Both the position numbers and the translations under genes were made by a program. DNA of 64,000 nt from Aquila chrysaetos chrysaetos (taxonomy: Eukaryota > Chordata > Aves > Accipitriformes > Accipitridae): NCBI RefSeq assembly GCF_900496995.4, contig NC_044029.1, forward strand, positions 10,478,001 to 10,542,000, read 5' to 3'. The notes beneath the pieces were generated by a model. That model made no database searches and was not told where the DNA came from. It was given only the letters and a program-made list of their open reading frames with translations. Numbering within the stretch: the first letter of the stretch is position 1; every line of letters begins with the position of its first letter. Of the stretch, positions 13,176 to 28,100 are shown piece after piece.

Positions 13176-16100
13176 TATTCTGGAACTTTCTAAACAAAAC
13201 ATTTAGATCCTTCCACAATTAATTTTTTACTTTGCAGTTTAATGAAATCAATTTGTATTACAAATTTGGATTGGAAAGCTAAGAAAAAAAGATTAATAGC
13301 AGTTGCATTCAACCCCTGACCCATAATCTTCTTTTTTATTGCACACTAGCTGAAAAATCAGTTTTTGAAAGCTTTTAAAAGCATAATTTTATAATCTTTT
13401 AAAAAATAGTAATGTAATATGAAGTATGTATTTAGCTGATCTTCTCCCATAGCAGTATTTCCCTCCCATACTTATGTGGGTTATAAAGACAAATATTTAT
13501 TGTTTGCAGTACATACAGAATGATAATTTCATTGACAAATAAAAAAAAAAAAAAAAGATGTAAACAATTGCATTGGTTTCTTCCCATTATTTTCTCACCT
13601 GAAACATATCAAATCCTCCTCTTGGTAGTTTCCAAGAAAAATAGACTGTATTTTCTTCTTGCCCAAACACCTGTAAATCTGATGGTGGATCAGGATCTGA
13701 GGTAAAGACAGGAGTGGATGCAAAATTTACTATCAAAATAATCTATATTAATTTGAAGGAAATTAACATCTACAGAAGACACTGCTGTAATTCATTATTT
13801 TATAGTTCAGTGTAGAACCAGATTTAATTTTGTACTTAAGAAGAATATAAAATAAATTAAATTCATCTCTACATATTAGCAATAGAATCAAAAATAAAAT
13901 CAATGCTTGTAAATTTTTATGGAAAAGTTATGTCATCCTAATATTACTGCTGATTCAGTTACTGGCAGAATCCCATTAACTACAAAGGAAACTTGTTTGT
14001 ATTTTTTGTAGTAACTTTCAAGAATGTTTAGATTGAAAAGAAAGACATATATACATTCATCCAGCCATTGCTAAGATGCCTTGATTTAATAAGAAAGAGC
14101 TTTTCTTAGACAATACCTTAAGATGTAACAACCCTAATTATCTGAAATCATGAAAAGTTATTAATAAATCATGAACCTACAGGTGCTAATCTTGAGGATG
14201 GTGGGGTGACTTCTTTTTAATCCATTGGTTGTCACAATACTGATTAAGAAATCAGTGCCTGGCAGAAGACTCTCAAACTTGTACATTCTACAAAGATTAA
14301 AAAAAGAGATTGTGTTCTTTAGGATTTTTTAAATGTATGTATCTTCATATGTTAATTCTTTATAGTGTTATGGATATTATTTACACGTGATGTGTGTATA
14401 CATGTATATATATTGTCAGTCAAAAACTATTTTAGTACGATAAAATCTTAAATAGGATGCATCACGCTATGGTTCACAGCAAGTTCAGGTACTAGAAACT
14501 CATAAAAGATTATATTAAATCAAATCCAGAATGACACATAGGTTCTACTGGTTCTCACTCCAGTGCAGTGTTTTGTTTGCTCTTCTTTGCACAAACACAT
14601 CATATGAGATTTGTAATTTGTTTAAAAATGCAATTCTTAAAATAATCTTTTTTCACATGGGTATAGTAATGTACATCAACTAAAACATCAAATACATATC
14701 ACATGTAAGTAACACTGTAGGCTACTTATTTTAAATACACAAATACAGTGAAACATCTTTTTTGAGTTCATGTCAGTTATTTTTTTAAATGTAATCCTCA
14801 TACCTTACACCGGAAGGTAACATTTTCTCCTCATTGAAGACCTTACTGTTTATTGAAATAACATATCCATCAAACATATTTTGGGCTGGTGGCCAGGTAA
14901 CAGTTATTGATTCAGAGTCTCTGCTATAGTTCAGATATTGAACTGCGCTTGGTACTGTGTGACAATAAAAAAAAATGCATTACTTTTAAAATAAATTTTA
15001 TATACATTATTTTATGACAGGACTCATGTCATCAGAATGCAATGAAAACTCCATGAAAATTATGTCATGTCCTTGCTTATCCAAGGACACACAGACCAAT
15101 ACCACTGCAGTAATGTGTATAGGGACTTCTGTTATCCATGAGATCCAGAGCCAAGCTGCTTGCTGCTCTGTAATGCTACTTAGTGCAGTTCTGACATCAC
15201 TGATGTAGAGTTCCTCAAAAATGCACAATTCCTCAAGAAAAGAAATGTCAGTATAAGAGGTAGCATACTGGGCTGAGACCAAAGTCCCCACTAGCACAGT
15301 ATCTTGTATTGAACGGTGGCCAAAAGTGTGTCTACGGAAAAGCAAGACTTGCATAGAGTGATAATTCCCTTCAGTAATCTCCCAGACTGCAGTTTGCAGC
15401 CCAAGGATTTCCTGAGCCAAAGGTGATTTCTGTGAATTTAGTAAACCTCAGCAGATTTCTCTTTTACGCATGTGTTCAGTCTCCACTTGAACCTATGACC
15501 ACAATCATGACCACAATCATCACGGAAAATATCATATGGCCAGAAGTTCTGCAACTTATCTACAAATTTAATGAACAGCCAGTTCCTTTTTCTTGTTTTC
15601 TACTTGCTTTCTTCTAGTTTCAAGTCCTTACTTCTTGTAAAGGAAATGTCAGTGAATTATAATTTCTTACTCGCTCCATAATTACCTCTCCATGACTTAT
15701 CTTCTCACAAATGATTTTACATTACATCATTGTTCCTGTATCAGTTTTAGCTCAGTGGTTCCTTAAATGCAAAACATTACATATCTTTGATCACACTTGC
15801 TGCTCTCCTACGAATCTTTTCGATTGCATCTACTATACTTTACTTTTTCACATTAGGGACCTATTAGAGGAAAATATAACATGCCAGATCCAACAGCCTG
15901 AGAAGCCATGTCCACAGGTCCAACCAGCAGCAAGGCTGAGGCTGTACTCCCAGCAGGCACGCGCACACAGAGCACACATATACACCACATATATACACAT
16001 ATACATGGCCGGCCACACAGATCACAGACAGACACTCGGAGCACTCACATGAACACAGACGGGACCAATGGCCTCATCCTGCTCCCCTCTCCTGCTGAGA

Positions 16101-19100
16101 ATGGAGGTCCACCAGTGAGAATACTTATATACATATGTACCAGGTGGATCTCCCCAGCAGTTGGGCTCAGACACTCAGTCTGCCCAGTAGATGCCCCTGG
16201 ATTCCCACCTCTCCAGTTGCTGGCACACACACAGAGATGGCCAGGACTTCCCAGGTCCCAACAGGTGACCCCCCCGTGCTCTCGGCCCTAGAGACACAGA
16301 GATGCTCTCACGCCCAGAGCTGGCCCACCCACCCCCTTGCTCCCAGGCCACTTGCCCTACCCACCAGCCCACCCAGCTGGATCTCACTCGCAGTCACGCA
16401 CTCACCCACACACCCGTGCTCACTCTAGGTGCTGCATCGCAGACACAAGGGCCCTCGGACTCACGGGCCAGCTCCAGTTGCTGCACTCACGCTCCTGTAC
16501 CCACACACGCACAGAGAACAGGAAGGAGTTAGAAAGGGATTTAATAAGACAGGACAGATTGTGCTGATCAGGTGCAGGGCACAGTCAGACAAGCAAATCA
16601 TTTACATGTGATGAGTTGGTTTTATCCCCTTAGTCCTCTATTTTCCCACATTTGTTCTTCCCCAAATCACCTAATGCCCTCCCTTTTCCTGCCTTTGACT
16701 CCTCCCTTACGCACCCCATCATAAGTCCTGTGCAATCCCAAACTGCTTTTCCTGGCATCCCATAACATGTCCTACACCCCGTAGGCAGTAACCCCCCCAC
16801 CTTAGTCCAAAAGGTGATCCAGAGAGCTCCTCCCGATGACTGTCTTGATGGGCTCCACGCCTGGACACAGGGGCTGAGGGTCTCCTGAGAGCCCTGGGAA
16901 GGACCTGGACAGGGTGTCTGTTCCTTGGGAGGCTGTAGTTCGGGTTCCCGCCTGCCACTGTGTTCCTCTGGGCTTGTGGAGATGGACCTTTGAATGGCTC
17001 CTGTGATGGGCCTGGGAGCAGTCTGGCAGGGTATTATTTGGGGTCCCCTTCTTGCCATTGCCTCTCTGGGCTCCTTTGGGGTGCAGGTGAATTGTTATCA
17101 CTGCATGCTGTATTCAAAAGGCAAGAGTACCTGGACTCCTATAGATAATACAGCGATATTTTCTGTTTTGTCCTATAACGTCTTCTAACATCCCAGCTGC
17201 TTTTTACTTTGCTGCTGAGCTACATGCTGATGTTTTCATGGAACTACCCATCGTATTCTCAAGATACTGCTCCAGAGATGTAACAGTCAGCTCAGAGCTG
17301 ACCATATATGTGTGAAGTTTGGGTTATTTTTGCCTTGTGTGTCACTTTATGCTTATTTAAACTGAATTGCATCTGACACTTTAACATCCAGCCACTGAGG
17401 CACATATGGTCTTTTCCATAGTTACTCTTTGCTAGTTCTCATCCTTACTATCCCGACTAACTGTACATCAGCAAACTCTGTTACCTCTGTGTTTGCTCAC
17501 TTTTCTAGATCATTTATGAATGTTTTGGACAGAACAGGTCCCAGAAATCATCTGACAACCTCCCTCAACTGTGAAAACTACTTTTATCTTCTATTTCCAG
17601 TTGTTAGGTCAATTTAAAAGACTGGCTACTTTTTTAAGAGCCACAGTAAGGGAATCTCACTGGCAGGTTTTTGGAAATCCACAAAGCATACATCAATTGC
17701 ATCTCCCTTACCACATGTTTGATGACTCCCTGAAAGAATCCAAAGATGTTTTTGAGGCATACTTTTCCTATACTACTAAAATCCTTCCTTGTTCTGCCTC
17801 TAAACTATAAGATACTACATAGTTTATTATTAGCTATAACTTTACAACCAAAAAGCAATGCAATAGTGGATGTATTCCTAGAGTCAAGACAGCCTCAGAA
17901 CCACCGCTGAGTTACTCTGCTAGCCAAGAATAGTGACACTGCTAGTTTAGTCCAGGTTTTATCTAGAGCTAACAATCAAAACTCCTTTCTGTCCACACCA
18001 TTAATTCCTATACCCAAGATGAAGGTACCATTTTCCACTGGAGCAGGATATCTCAGTATCTATGACACTGTACATTACTGGAGACAGAGAGCAGCTCAGA
18101 GACTTTGAACTCTCTTTTAATGTAGTTTCACTGGAATAAGAACATCATGCTTATTGAAAGAAGAAGCAACAGTGAACTGATACAACTCTGAAATTATTAT
18201 CTCAAGATAGTATGTGAAGGTTACTGGCCACAGTACTCACTTTTTGGTGATATCTGAATAGACTTATTCACAGTGACATCAAAAGAAGAAACATAATTGT
18301 GTTACAAGTGAAAGCCTGATATGGACAGAGAGAAGAAACATCATTCCAAAAATGAAAGAACCCTTCAGAATGAACATACTTGCTAGAATGAGAAAAAGCA
18401 GCAGAAAAATCTGACTTCAAGGGATCTTAATTTAGAAAGGAAAAAAGTAACAATCAAAGAATGGTTTTTAAATGTATAATGGAAGAAAGCCACTAGCAGC
18501 TAGGAGAAGAACTGGAACAGAACAGAACTATGCTGCTGAGAATCAAATGTCCTAACCCAAAGTAGAACTAAATGTAGAAAACCTCAAATTTAGTCCTGAT
18601 GTAAGGGGAGGCCAATGAGAGAACATCATAAAACTAATTCAGTTCTGAACACCTAAGTGTGTTCAAACTCAGCACTGAGGTGAGAAATCAAACATTAAAG
18701 AGAAGTCTAAGAAAAAAGATTTTGTCTTCTGTAATGTTGGTTGCCAGACAGTGTGCAAGTGTCAATTACTGGACCGTACACCTGCTTGAGTCATTATGAA
18801 GTTAACATTGGTAGTTCATTGTACGTTGTAACCGTATTCAAATTCTTAAAGGACACAAGCAGTCAAAGAATAAGGAAAATAATAATGAAAGACAATAAGG
18901 AGAAAATTATGAAAATGATTGAATTGCTTTTCTCTAAGACAAAAATAAAATTCAAGAAGAAAGCAAGACATATAGACGGAGTAAAACAAATGCTGAATTT
19001 GACAACATTGTGGTCTCACCTGTCTCTATTTCCTTTGTCACAAAAATACTGTCTCTGAAACCTTCCTTTTCTGTTCGAATTGTAAAGTTGTACAGCTTAC

Positions 19101-22100
19101 CAGGAGTAAGGTTGGAAAACGTTGCTGTTTCTTGCTTGACCTTCTGGACCTACAAATCCAAATACAGTTTTCACAGAACTGCTTGCAAAATTTGCTTATC
19201 TTATGTAAATGGTACCTCCACCTATTCTAATGGGAGATATAGCTTTTAGTTTAACCTCTGATTACTTAATAGAAGATTTTGAAAAATAACTGCATAGCCT
19301 ATACACAAGTGGTCTTTTAAAAAACATACCCTGAAAGCACTCTCACAATTTGTACATGTAACTTCATATTGCTGAAAATCTCCATCAGCACGGTCCCAAG
19401 CAATCTGTATTGAAGTGTCTGTAACGTTACCTTCTCGTACATTGAGTGGAGCTGCCAGACCTGCAAAAGGACATAAAACATATTACTGTTCAATCTGGCT
19501 TTGTTCAATCCAACACTTATTATATCTCCTGTGGAGACACAGAAGTGAAGACAACCGGTAACAGATTCAAACAGATAGAGGGCAAAATCTGATCTCAGGC
19601 ATGCAAACACACAGACATTCCAAAATAGAAAAATGGAAAAAGAACAAAGAGACAATAGTGCCACTGTTTAAAGAAAATTGCTTGCTTGTTTATCTTAAAA
19701 CTACATGGGGCTGAACATACATTTTTCCCTGAGGATTGAGCTGGCACTCCTAGGCGGGAAAGTCCTCCAAAATGATGTTAATCCCTCCAATACCACCACC
19801 ATAGTGCTCAGAATGTACCTAAATTTTGTCAAACAGCTCAGCAAAACCAAGTAGACCAGGCAAGCCAAATACATTTTATCCCTAATTAGTATAGCCTTGT
19901 ATGATACAATTCAGATCACGTTACAGAGGAGCTTCCGCTCTGCTCTGCATCTCTTTCACTCCCACCACAGCTGTTTCTGGCTGGAATGTACCAAAATTTA
20001 CACTTTTTCTAAGAAAAACTGTATACATGTAAGGGGTCAGTATTTTTTTTTTTGTCCAAGTTTTTGGGGCCCCCAGGAGAGACAGACCAAAACTAGGTTG
20101 TCTAAGGCAGTTTCATACTAAGTTTGGGAAATGCTTTCATAAGAACAATCAAAGCCCAAGTTTTTATTAAAACTATATTTTAAGAAAAATCAGCTTTCAA
20201 GGTTTTCATTATTTGGGGAAGAATTTTTCTGTCTTGCCCTCATTCTCCTCTCCCTTCTTCCTTGCTTCTTTCTTTCCTATCTTAATTTTTCCTTTTATAA
20301 CATTTCTACTTTGAAAGAAACAGAGCAGAAAAGAATTTCAAAGGAAAATGATAAAAAAGAAAAAGAAAAACTTTTGGAAGTATAATTATAATAAAAAACA
20401 GGAAAGTGAAAACACAGAATTTCAGCATGTATTTTTAAACATTTTTAAAGTTCTTATTAAAATTCCTTTTTTAAAGGCCTTGCTAGAAGGAGTCCCCTTC
20501 CCATAATACTTTTTTAAAAGTCTTTGTTATTGAATTTTCATCTTGGAAAATGGGAATCTCAATGCTTTTATTATTTGCTTAAAGATGCACTAGGAGGAAT
20601 AAACTTACTAATTTCAAGACACAGAAGTAACTCCATTGTTACTCATCTTCTTGGCTAAAATAAATGGTCAAAATGTGTCTTGTTGCCCACAAGGGCAACA
20701 TTTTAATACAGTCTAAATTCCTGAAATACTTGCTAGACATTTTATAGACTTGATATAAGAAACACAATTCAGAAAGTTTTGAAATTATAAGGGATGATTA
20801 TAGCCTTGTTTAAAAAACAGCTAGCATTAGTATAATTATTAATTGCTTACACAGATATATCAAGATGATTTTTAAAAAGCCTGTCCTTCTACTGCACTGA
20901 AATAAAAATAAGTTTACAAATCAAAATTTAATATGGTGCAATTTTATAGGAATAAACTTAAAATACTCACATGTTTTTACACCAGATACATGGTAAAAGG
21001 TGCTCAACATTTTCCCACTTTTTGTAGAAATGCAGAAATCATATTCTGTTCCTGCAGTAAGGTTTCCAATTATTATTTTACCATCGCTTTTTAAAACGAA
21101 TGTTTCATTAGGTCCTCTTTTACTTGTAACATATATGCCATCAAATACTCCAATATCAGGCATGCGAACAAATAATACCACAGCATTGCTATAAAGCACA
21201 TAAGGAACTACAATTTGAACAGGCTTGGGCTCTAAAAGAAGAAAAAAAAAAAATCATATTCTGTTCCTGCAGTAAGGTTTTCAATTGTTATTTTACCATC
21301 GCTTTTTAAAACGAATGTCTCATTAGGTCCTCTTTTACTTGTAACATATATATGCCATCAAATACTCCAATATCAGGCATGCGAACAAATAATACCACAG
21401 CATTGCTATAAAGCACATAAGGAACTACAATTTGAACAGGCTTGAGCTCTAAAAGAAGAAGAAGAAAAAAAAAAATTGCCACATGTTAAATCAGCTGAAA
21501 ATAAATTCAATGAAAGCCACACGATAAATCTGAAGCAACTGCCCTGAGAAATATGCTTGCCCAGTGCAAACAAATGACTACTATAATAAAACATGTCATT
21601 GCTCAGGAACAATAAACAACCTGATCTTTTTAAGTGTTTATTACTGGAATCCTGAAGCATTTGACAAATGATTTATGAATCAAAGCAAGTTAGGCTTCCA
21701 AAGGTATCAATGAATTACCTTTTCAACCACAACTGCACCAAGAAGGTAAGTCAGGATAGCTGAAAAATATACAGAAATGTACATGTGGACAGGGAGATGA
21801 GCATGGAGAATGAGATACATTTGATGGATGCAATATTGATGTGTTTAGTTTTCTTCCCTTACAGCTGGCTCTGACAGCTGTGAAAAATCCCATCTAGAAT
21901 TTTGTCATCTATGTCTTGAATGAGGTATTAAATCTAATCCTATATAAAAAATTCTGAAAAAGACTAAGCCTGCTACCCTCCAAAATACTGTAATCATTTA
22001 GAAAAAATGACAGTACAGCATTTCATGTATCTGTAACCTGACAGCTGCAGCCTTTATATACCACACGTATAAGTGAATCCTGCCCATTCCTTTCACATAT

Positions 22101-25100
22101 GCAAAAAATGTATACTGTGCCAAAAGCATTTCAACATCTTGGTAAATTATAACTAGCAGGAAAGACCCTTCCATAAACAATGTAAAGCTTTTACCTTTCA
22201 GCTACTAGTACTTCTAACTCTTAAAATCTTTTCCCAGCACCCTCTCACCAATAGCAGGGTAATTTCCCTCTCACGGTTCACAAAACACTTAATGCATCTC
22301 CAAAAATAAAGTCTGTTTCAACCATTCCAATATTTTGTTACTTCACTGGAAATCAATGATTCACTCGATTTCTTCTGTCAGTGGGACCAGGATTCCCTGC
22401 TATGGTCCTCACCACAGTTAAATAACATTCAGTAGTACCAATGTGTTTCCCAAGGCTACACCTCTTTGAAAGTTAACAGCATCTGCTTTGCTGTTAACAA
22501 TTAGGATCGGATCGGTACACTTCACATGCAAGTTTTGATCCTTGGCTATTAAGCAAATCAACTTGATCTACCAAATCCGTTAGATGATAGTAATGATAAT
22601 GAGACTGATGTTGTGAGTATTATAGCCTGTAGATTCCACTGTTAAAAGATATCTTACTTAAAGTGCATTGAACGGTCTTCAGTTCACTCATATTTCCATT
22701 ATTCACACTTGCCACCGCTATTTCATAATCCATTCCAGGAATTAGGAGATCAATCTTAAACTCTTCTGTATTGTTTACTAAAAACTTCATAGTGTCACCA
22801 ACGTCTGCATTAGGTTTCACTTGAATGTAGGATTCCTGACCCTCTTGTGGCAGCTTCCAGTGGAGGATTACACTCTCTTCTTCTACATCCTCTGGGTGAA
22901 TATAAACAGCTGTAGGTGGGCTGACAGCTTGATCGAAGAAAAAGATGTCAGTATAAAACCACAGATCAAACTTACTATCAATTTACAATCACTTCCCAAT
23001 GATGCCTTTTGGTTTATTTTTTCTTCTAAAAATTCCATGATTTTAAAAGTACTAACTCATTTATTTATTTCTTAAAATAGTTTGTAGACAACTACCTGTT
23101 ACAGGCAGATTCTGCTTTCTGTTTTCTCATAACAAATAGGGACTTATTTTACGAGCATATTCCATTCTATTGGACATATAGAGAGTAACAAAAGATGACA
23201 CCATCTGAGTCACAGTATCTATGATCAGAAAAATAAATTAATCTGCCTTTACCTACATAATTTGAGACATGATGGTAACGTTTCTACCTTGCTAAAATTA
23301 AATATGCTAACCATAAATATTTATCAAATAGGATGTCGCTTCTTTAGCACATATTAATGTGCTGTAATTAAGTAAGTGAATAAATAAATAAAGGGATAGG
23401 TACGTTCACGCTTTTGGAAGGTTCTGAAGGTTAGAACCAGTAAACAGAGAATATAGAAAAGAATTGTCCCGACTTTCCCCCAATACACGCCAACAAACTG
23501 CAATCAGTATGTTGCCTTAAAAATACTTTTGGGCCTTGTATTTTCAATTGAAACTCTGTTTAGTGAAATAAAACAACCAGAAAATTGATACATCACCTGT
23601 TGTGATGAATATAGGCTTCTCATGGCAGCTGAGAGTTCCCTTCTCTGCTACGTTCTGTAAATATACCTGATACTGATGATAAGGTTTTACATTTCCTATT
23701 ACTACTGAAGTCTTGTTTTTTTCAACTGGTAACTGTTCCCAGATGTTGGTTTCGGTATCCAAAATGTTGACTAGGTAGTAATGAAAAGCACTGGATGAAC
23801 GCTGTGGAGGCTTCCACTTCAAATGTATTTCTGCAGATGAAACATACGTAGCCTCTAACTTCTGGGAGTGCAATGGCCCTATTGAATAAGATTAGGAATA
23901 GAAATAGGATAATAGCTTCTGATGCCTTTTACCAATAACTTTTTTTTAATACAGTCTGAAAAGCTAATAGTACACACTTAAATACATGTTAAATAGTATC
24001 AGAGGAAATCAAACAATGCAACTTTGACAGTGTATCTAATATTGATACACAGAGCAATACCCCTACTCTCTAATTAAGGTTTTTCTGAATCACCTAGCTC
24101 TTTATGTAGAGCTCAGTCCCCACTTAGGTCCTCTCTTGTATTTCAGTCAGATCAGAAACATTGCCCAAGACAAATGGTATGAATTACCCAAGTTGTTAAA
24201 ACCTGGTCCTAATGGATTACATGGCAAAATCTACTAAATTTCAAAAAGTTTAAGTGTTCAATGCACACTGTTTTTATCAATCATCTTAAAACAGTTCTTC
24301 ACATGTCTCCTACACCTCTTCCAACAATTCAGTCATTAGTCTAATTAGTAAATCGTGTTATTTTTCCTTCCCTGGACAATTATGTTTCTGTAGATAGCAA
24401 TGTTGCAGCTGAAAACGTGATTTCTGAGGTAAAACACATATTTGCTTCTCTTAGGAGAAAGCAGAAATATCCTTCCTTCATTATAGAGGCAACTTGCATT
24501 ACAAGGTCTTCTATCCAGAAAACAAACCATCAGATTAGGGAGCAGAGAAGCTGGTAGGCACAGGAGATGAGAGGACTTTCAAGTGCACTAAAGCAGCCCA
24601 GGGGATGAAGAAGTAAACTGTACAAAATGTACTTGCTGGAGAAAAGGAACAACTTCTTTCCCCTAAACTAAAACCTCTATTTTGTTCTGACTAAGAAAAT
24701 GGACCTCTGACTCATATTTGGACTGCCTTGCCAGAATTGGTAAAAATGTGAGGGAAGTATGTTTTCCTTAACTTCTGAAAATCAGAACATTTTCCCAGTA
24801 CCACAGAAACAGGAACATGAAGAAAATTTGCACCTAAAACTGTGTCCATGAAGTAGTTTTACCTTGAGGACACCTCCATTTGATCACCTTTAGATGCAAA
24901 GGTATTTTTCATCTCTACCAACTGGCAGGTTTCATTTGGCTTCATTCAGCTAGACTTTACTAGAACACAAGTTAATTTGTTCATGAATTTCTCTTATGCT
25001 GTACTGCATCATGCAGCATGCCAAAACACAATGTATTTTTAAACCATAAAGCTTGTCTTAATCTTAACTGCACATATACAGGGATACCTCCGCTTATTCC

Positions 25101-28100
25101 AACAAATCTTTTACTTCAGATTGGAAAGTATGCTTCTGCATTTCACCAGCATGGCCAAAAAATACCTTACTGCTACTCTGAAATCCAGCTTTACCTTTGG
25201 ACATCAGTAGGAATTCTGTGAGTAAAATTATGGTAAGAATGAGCTTTTAAAATATACGTCACAGAAACAGAATTTGTAGCTGGCTTTCTGCTTGCAGCCA
25301 CCGAAAACTCCTGAGCTTTTCCTCATCAATCCCAATAAAGCATTGTAGCACAAAAGCAAAATGAAGATGTTGGAATCCACTCTGCAAACTGGTAAATCCT
25401 GGATTCAGAATTCATGTTCAGAATTATTTCTATTTTCAGACAAAATAGCATCACAAGGAACAGTGTAATTAAAAGAAAAACATAAGAACTGCATGATTAT
25501 CTGATTATTACTGCTATTTATTTTTGTAACTTACTTGTTTCTACCTTCAGAATTGGACTTAAGATAGTCTGTGTCCCTTCTGGGTTCCTTGCTGCTAATA
25601 AAAAATTATAGCAAAGGCCAGGAGACAACTGCACAATTTTTGCTTGAGTTGTATTCACAGGCAAGTTCAGAATGTATGGTTTCCACTGATCAAAATAGTA
25701 CTTAATTATAAGGGCAAAGCCTGACTTAAGCCGCATGTCCATATCACTCCACATAAATACAGCTTCAGTTGTCTTGACATCACGCACACTAAACGTGAAG
25801 TTTTCTGGTACCAGAGGTACTGAAAAAGAACACCAAAAATGAAAAAAAACATTGAAAATCATGAAAACCTTTTTCTATTTATATTTGTATCTTCAAAGAT
25901 AAAGGTAATTGGGGGAAGGCTTTTAAAAATAAATGCAAAAGACTGTAAAAAAATATAGTTACATTCATATTCACAAATATATGGTAGCTGTATATAGCAG
26001 AAAAACCCTGTGAAGAAATAGCCTGGACCAGTGGGATCTCTCTGAAGGGCATAGCAGTCCGTTTCGTTTTCTGGTATCATTGACAAAGTTGAGATACCAG
26101 CCTTTAGAAGATAAGGAGATCTATCTGTCCACAAGAGCCGACCTTCTTCCTACATTGAAAAAACAGAAATACAAACCCCATGTATTTTTACATTATATTT
26201 ATGAATTATTAAGGCTTTCCTCATTGCAAGCATATCTCCTAAACATCCAAAATTTACATACTTCATTTATGCAAATTAATTGTATAGGAACATTTTGAAT
26301 AAAGTAAATATTTCCGTGTAAAATTCTACCCCTTCTATTACAAAAGATTACAGGGTAATAATATCATATCATGTCATACAAGCCACATAAGGCTAATGTA
26401 GTGTCTGATCATTAAAAACAAACCTTTAAAAATCACTATAAATCAAATAATCTAATAATCATGAATGGATAATTTTCTAAAAATGTTAATCACTTTACAA
26501 AAATTGAGTCAGTCAAAAATATACATAAATTCCGTCTGAAAGCAAAAATAGTTTAGCTGAAAAAAAATCCAGGTCTGGATTCACAATCAGATGAGGAAAT
26601 GCTATCTTTTCCCCTTTCTCCTATTTGCTGGTAGCTTGGCAGTTAGGACACTCACTCACACCTGACTCCAAGTTTCTCACCTTTGAGGTACTTTCAGTTT
26701 CTCCAGCAGAGCTCTACAAATACTAGACCAGGGCAACATGATATTTTGGAGCAAAGATTCTTGTAGAATATGCCTACAGCACTGCAATGCAGACCCCTCT
26801 AGTGGGAGACAGGTCTCAGTTTGCACTGCACTAACATATACTAACATCTACAGGGATTAATAAAAAACCCAACACATTTATGCACATTTATTATCATTGG
26901 AGCACTCTCAGGAGGTATACTAGCATAGTGCTTTCAGGCATAGCAAGTCTGTGGTCCTACAATCCAAATAAATGCTTTAAGTATTGTAATGGAGAAGAGT
27001 TGAGGTACCACCATAATTTTAAGACTTGCATTTCTTTTCCATTTTGTTAAAGATATTCAAAAGGAGGGAGGGGGAGGAGGAAAAAGATTTTTTTCCATTT
27101 CTTTGAGAAAACAACAAAAAATCATGTTGGTTGAGACTAGCCTGTTTTTTTCAATTCACCCATTGAATTGAAAAGGATCAAATACAATTCTGTGATGTCT
27201 TTCATTTTCCCAAGAGAGTGAACAAGATTTTCAATGGTATGAAATAATTCAGCTTGACTTTCAGGAGCACTTGTGTGTCTAGCCTGCTGTTTCAAAAATA
27301 CTACGTAAATCAATGCCTATCTTTTTCTTATGCTGGTCTTCCTGGGCAGAGTTAACTACAAGCACAGGAAGCCGCAATATACTACTATGATACAAACCTC
27401 TGTAGCAGAGCTTGTAAGAGAAACCTCAGCAAATAGTCTTTGGCTACCTTTTCCACTTCCTAACTCTGAAAAACTGCACAGAGTGTCAGGACAGACATGT
27501 GGGTATCACCAAAGCGCTCCATTCATCCTTGCCCGGCTCACTGACCTACATCTCCAGGGTCGCTGTTGTCTTTCACATGAATGCTCACCCTCGTCAGGAT
27601 GGGTTTGAATGCAGATACAGAACAAAATAGGGTTAAAGAAGGAGAAACTGTGAGAATGCAAATGCTACAGAACTAATTTTGCTCACAATGTTGCTAATTT
27701 TCATCAGTGTCACAGTGCTTGGCAGTTTTCCTAAGGCTGCTGAAATCTTCCGAGTAGGTTATAGTCTCAACATTTTTTCATAGAACATTTCAAGTCCCAT
27801 GGGTACTGGGAGAAAAGAACTTGACAACAGAAATTTAATTCCCTAATGGTTCAAATATGAAAGAGAAAGCAAAAAATAATTGAATCCATATTTTTTATTT
27901 CAGATTTTAAACAAGTCCTGCAATTCCTAGCATATGTCCCATGATCTTTGAACTCCTGGGGTAAGTACAATTTGGTGCAAGTACAATTTGGAGTTCTTGT
28001 AAGATGAGAGCAAATGACAACAATGACACTTAGAAGGACTTCAACATGTTCATACAGTACTTGAACACACTAATTAAGTACAAATATTTAGGAAAGAAGT

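Larger units (their letters stand above)
9735..13598. other. PTPRQ intron between FN3-9 halves
   Basis: Contains the CR1 relic at 12640-13010, the poly-A tract at 13140 and unassigned AT-rich sequence. A 119-codon plus-strand frame at 10438-10797 lacks any recognisable motif and is not called. Confidence 0.6.

Noticed and set aside
15007..15420. 137-codon minus-strand frame next to the FN3-8 exon
   Set aside because: It overlaps CR1-like relic sequence, has no recognisable domain and is not needed by the exon chain, which already matches in phase.
16135..17101. Several plus- and minus-strand frames of 60-140 codons
   Set aside because: They lie in the GC-rich repeat-like insertion and reflect its composition.
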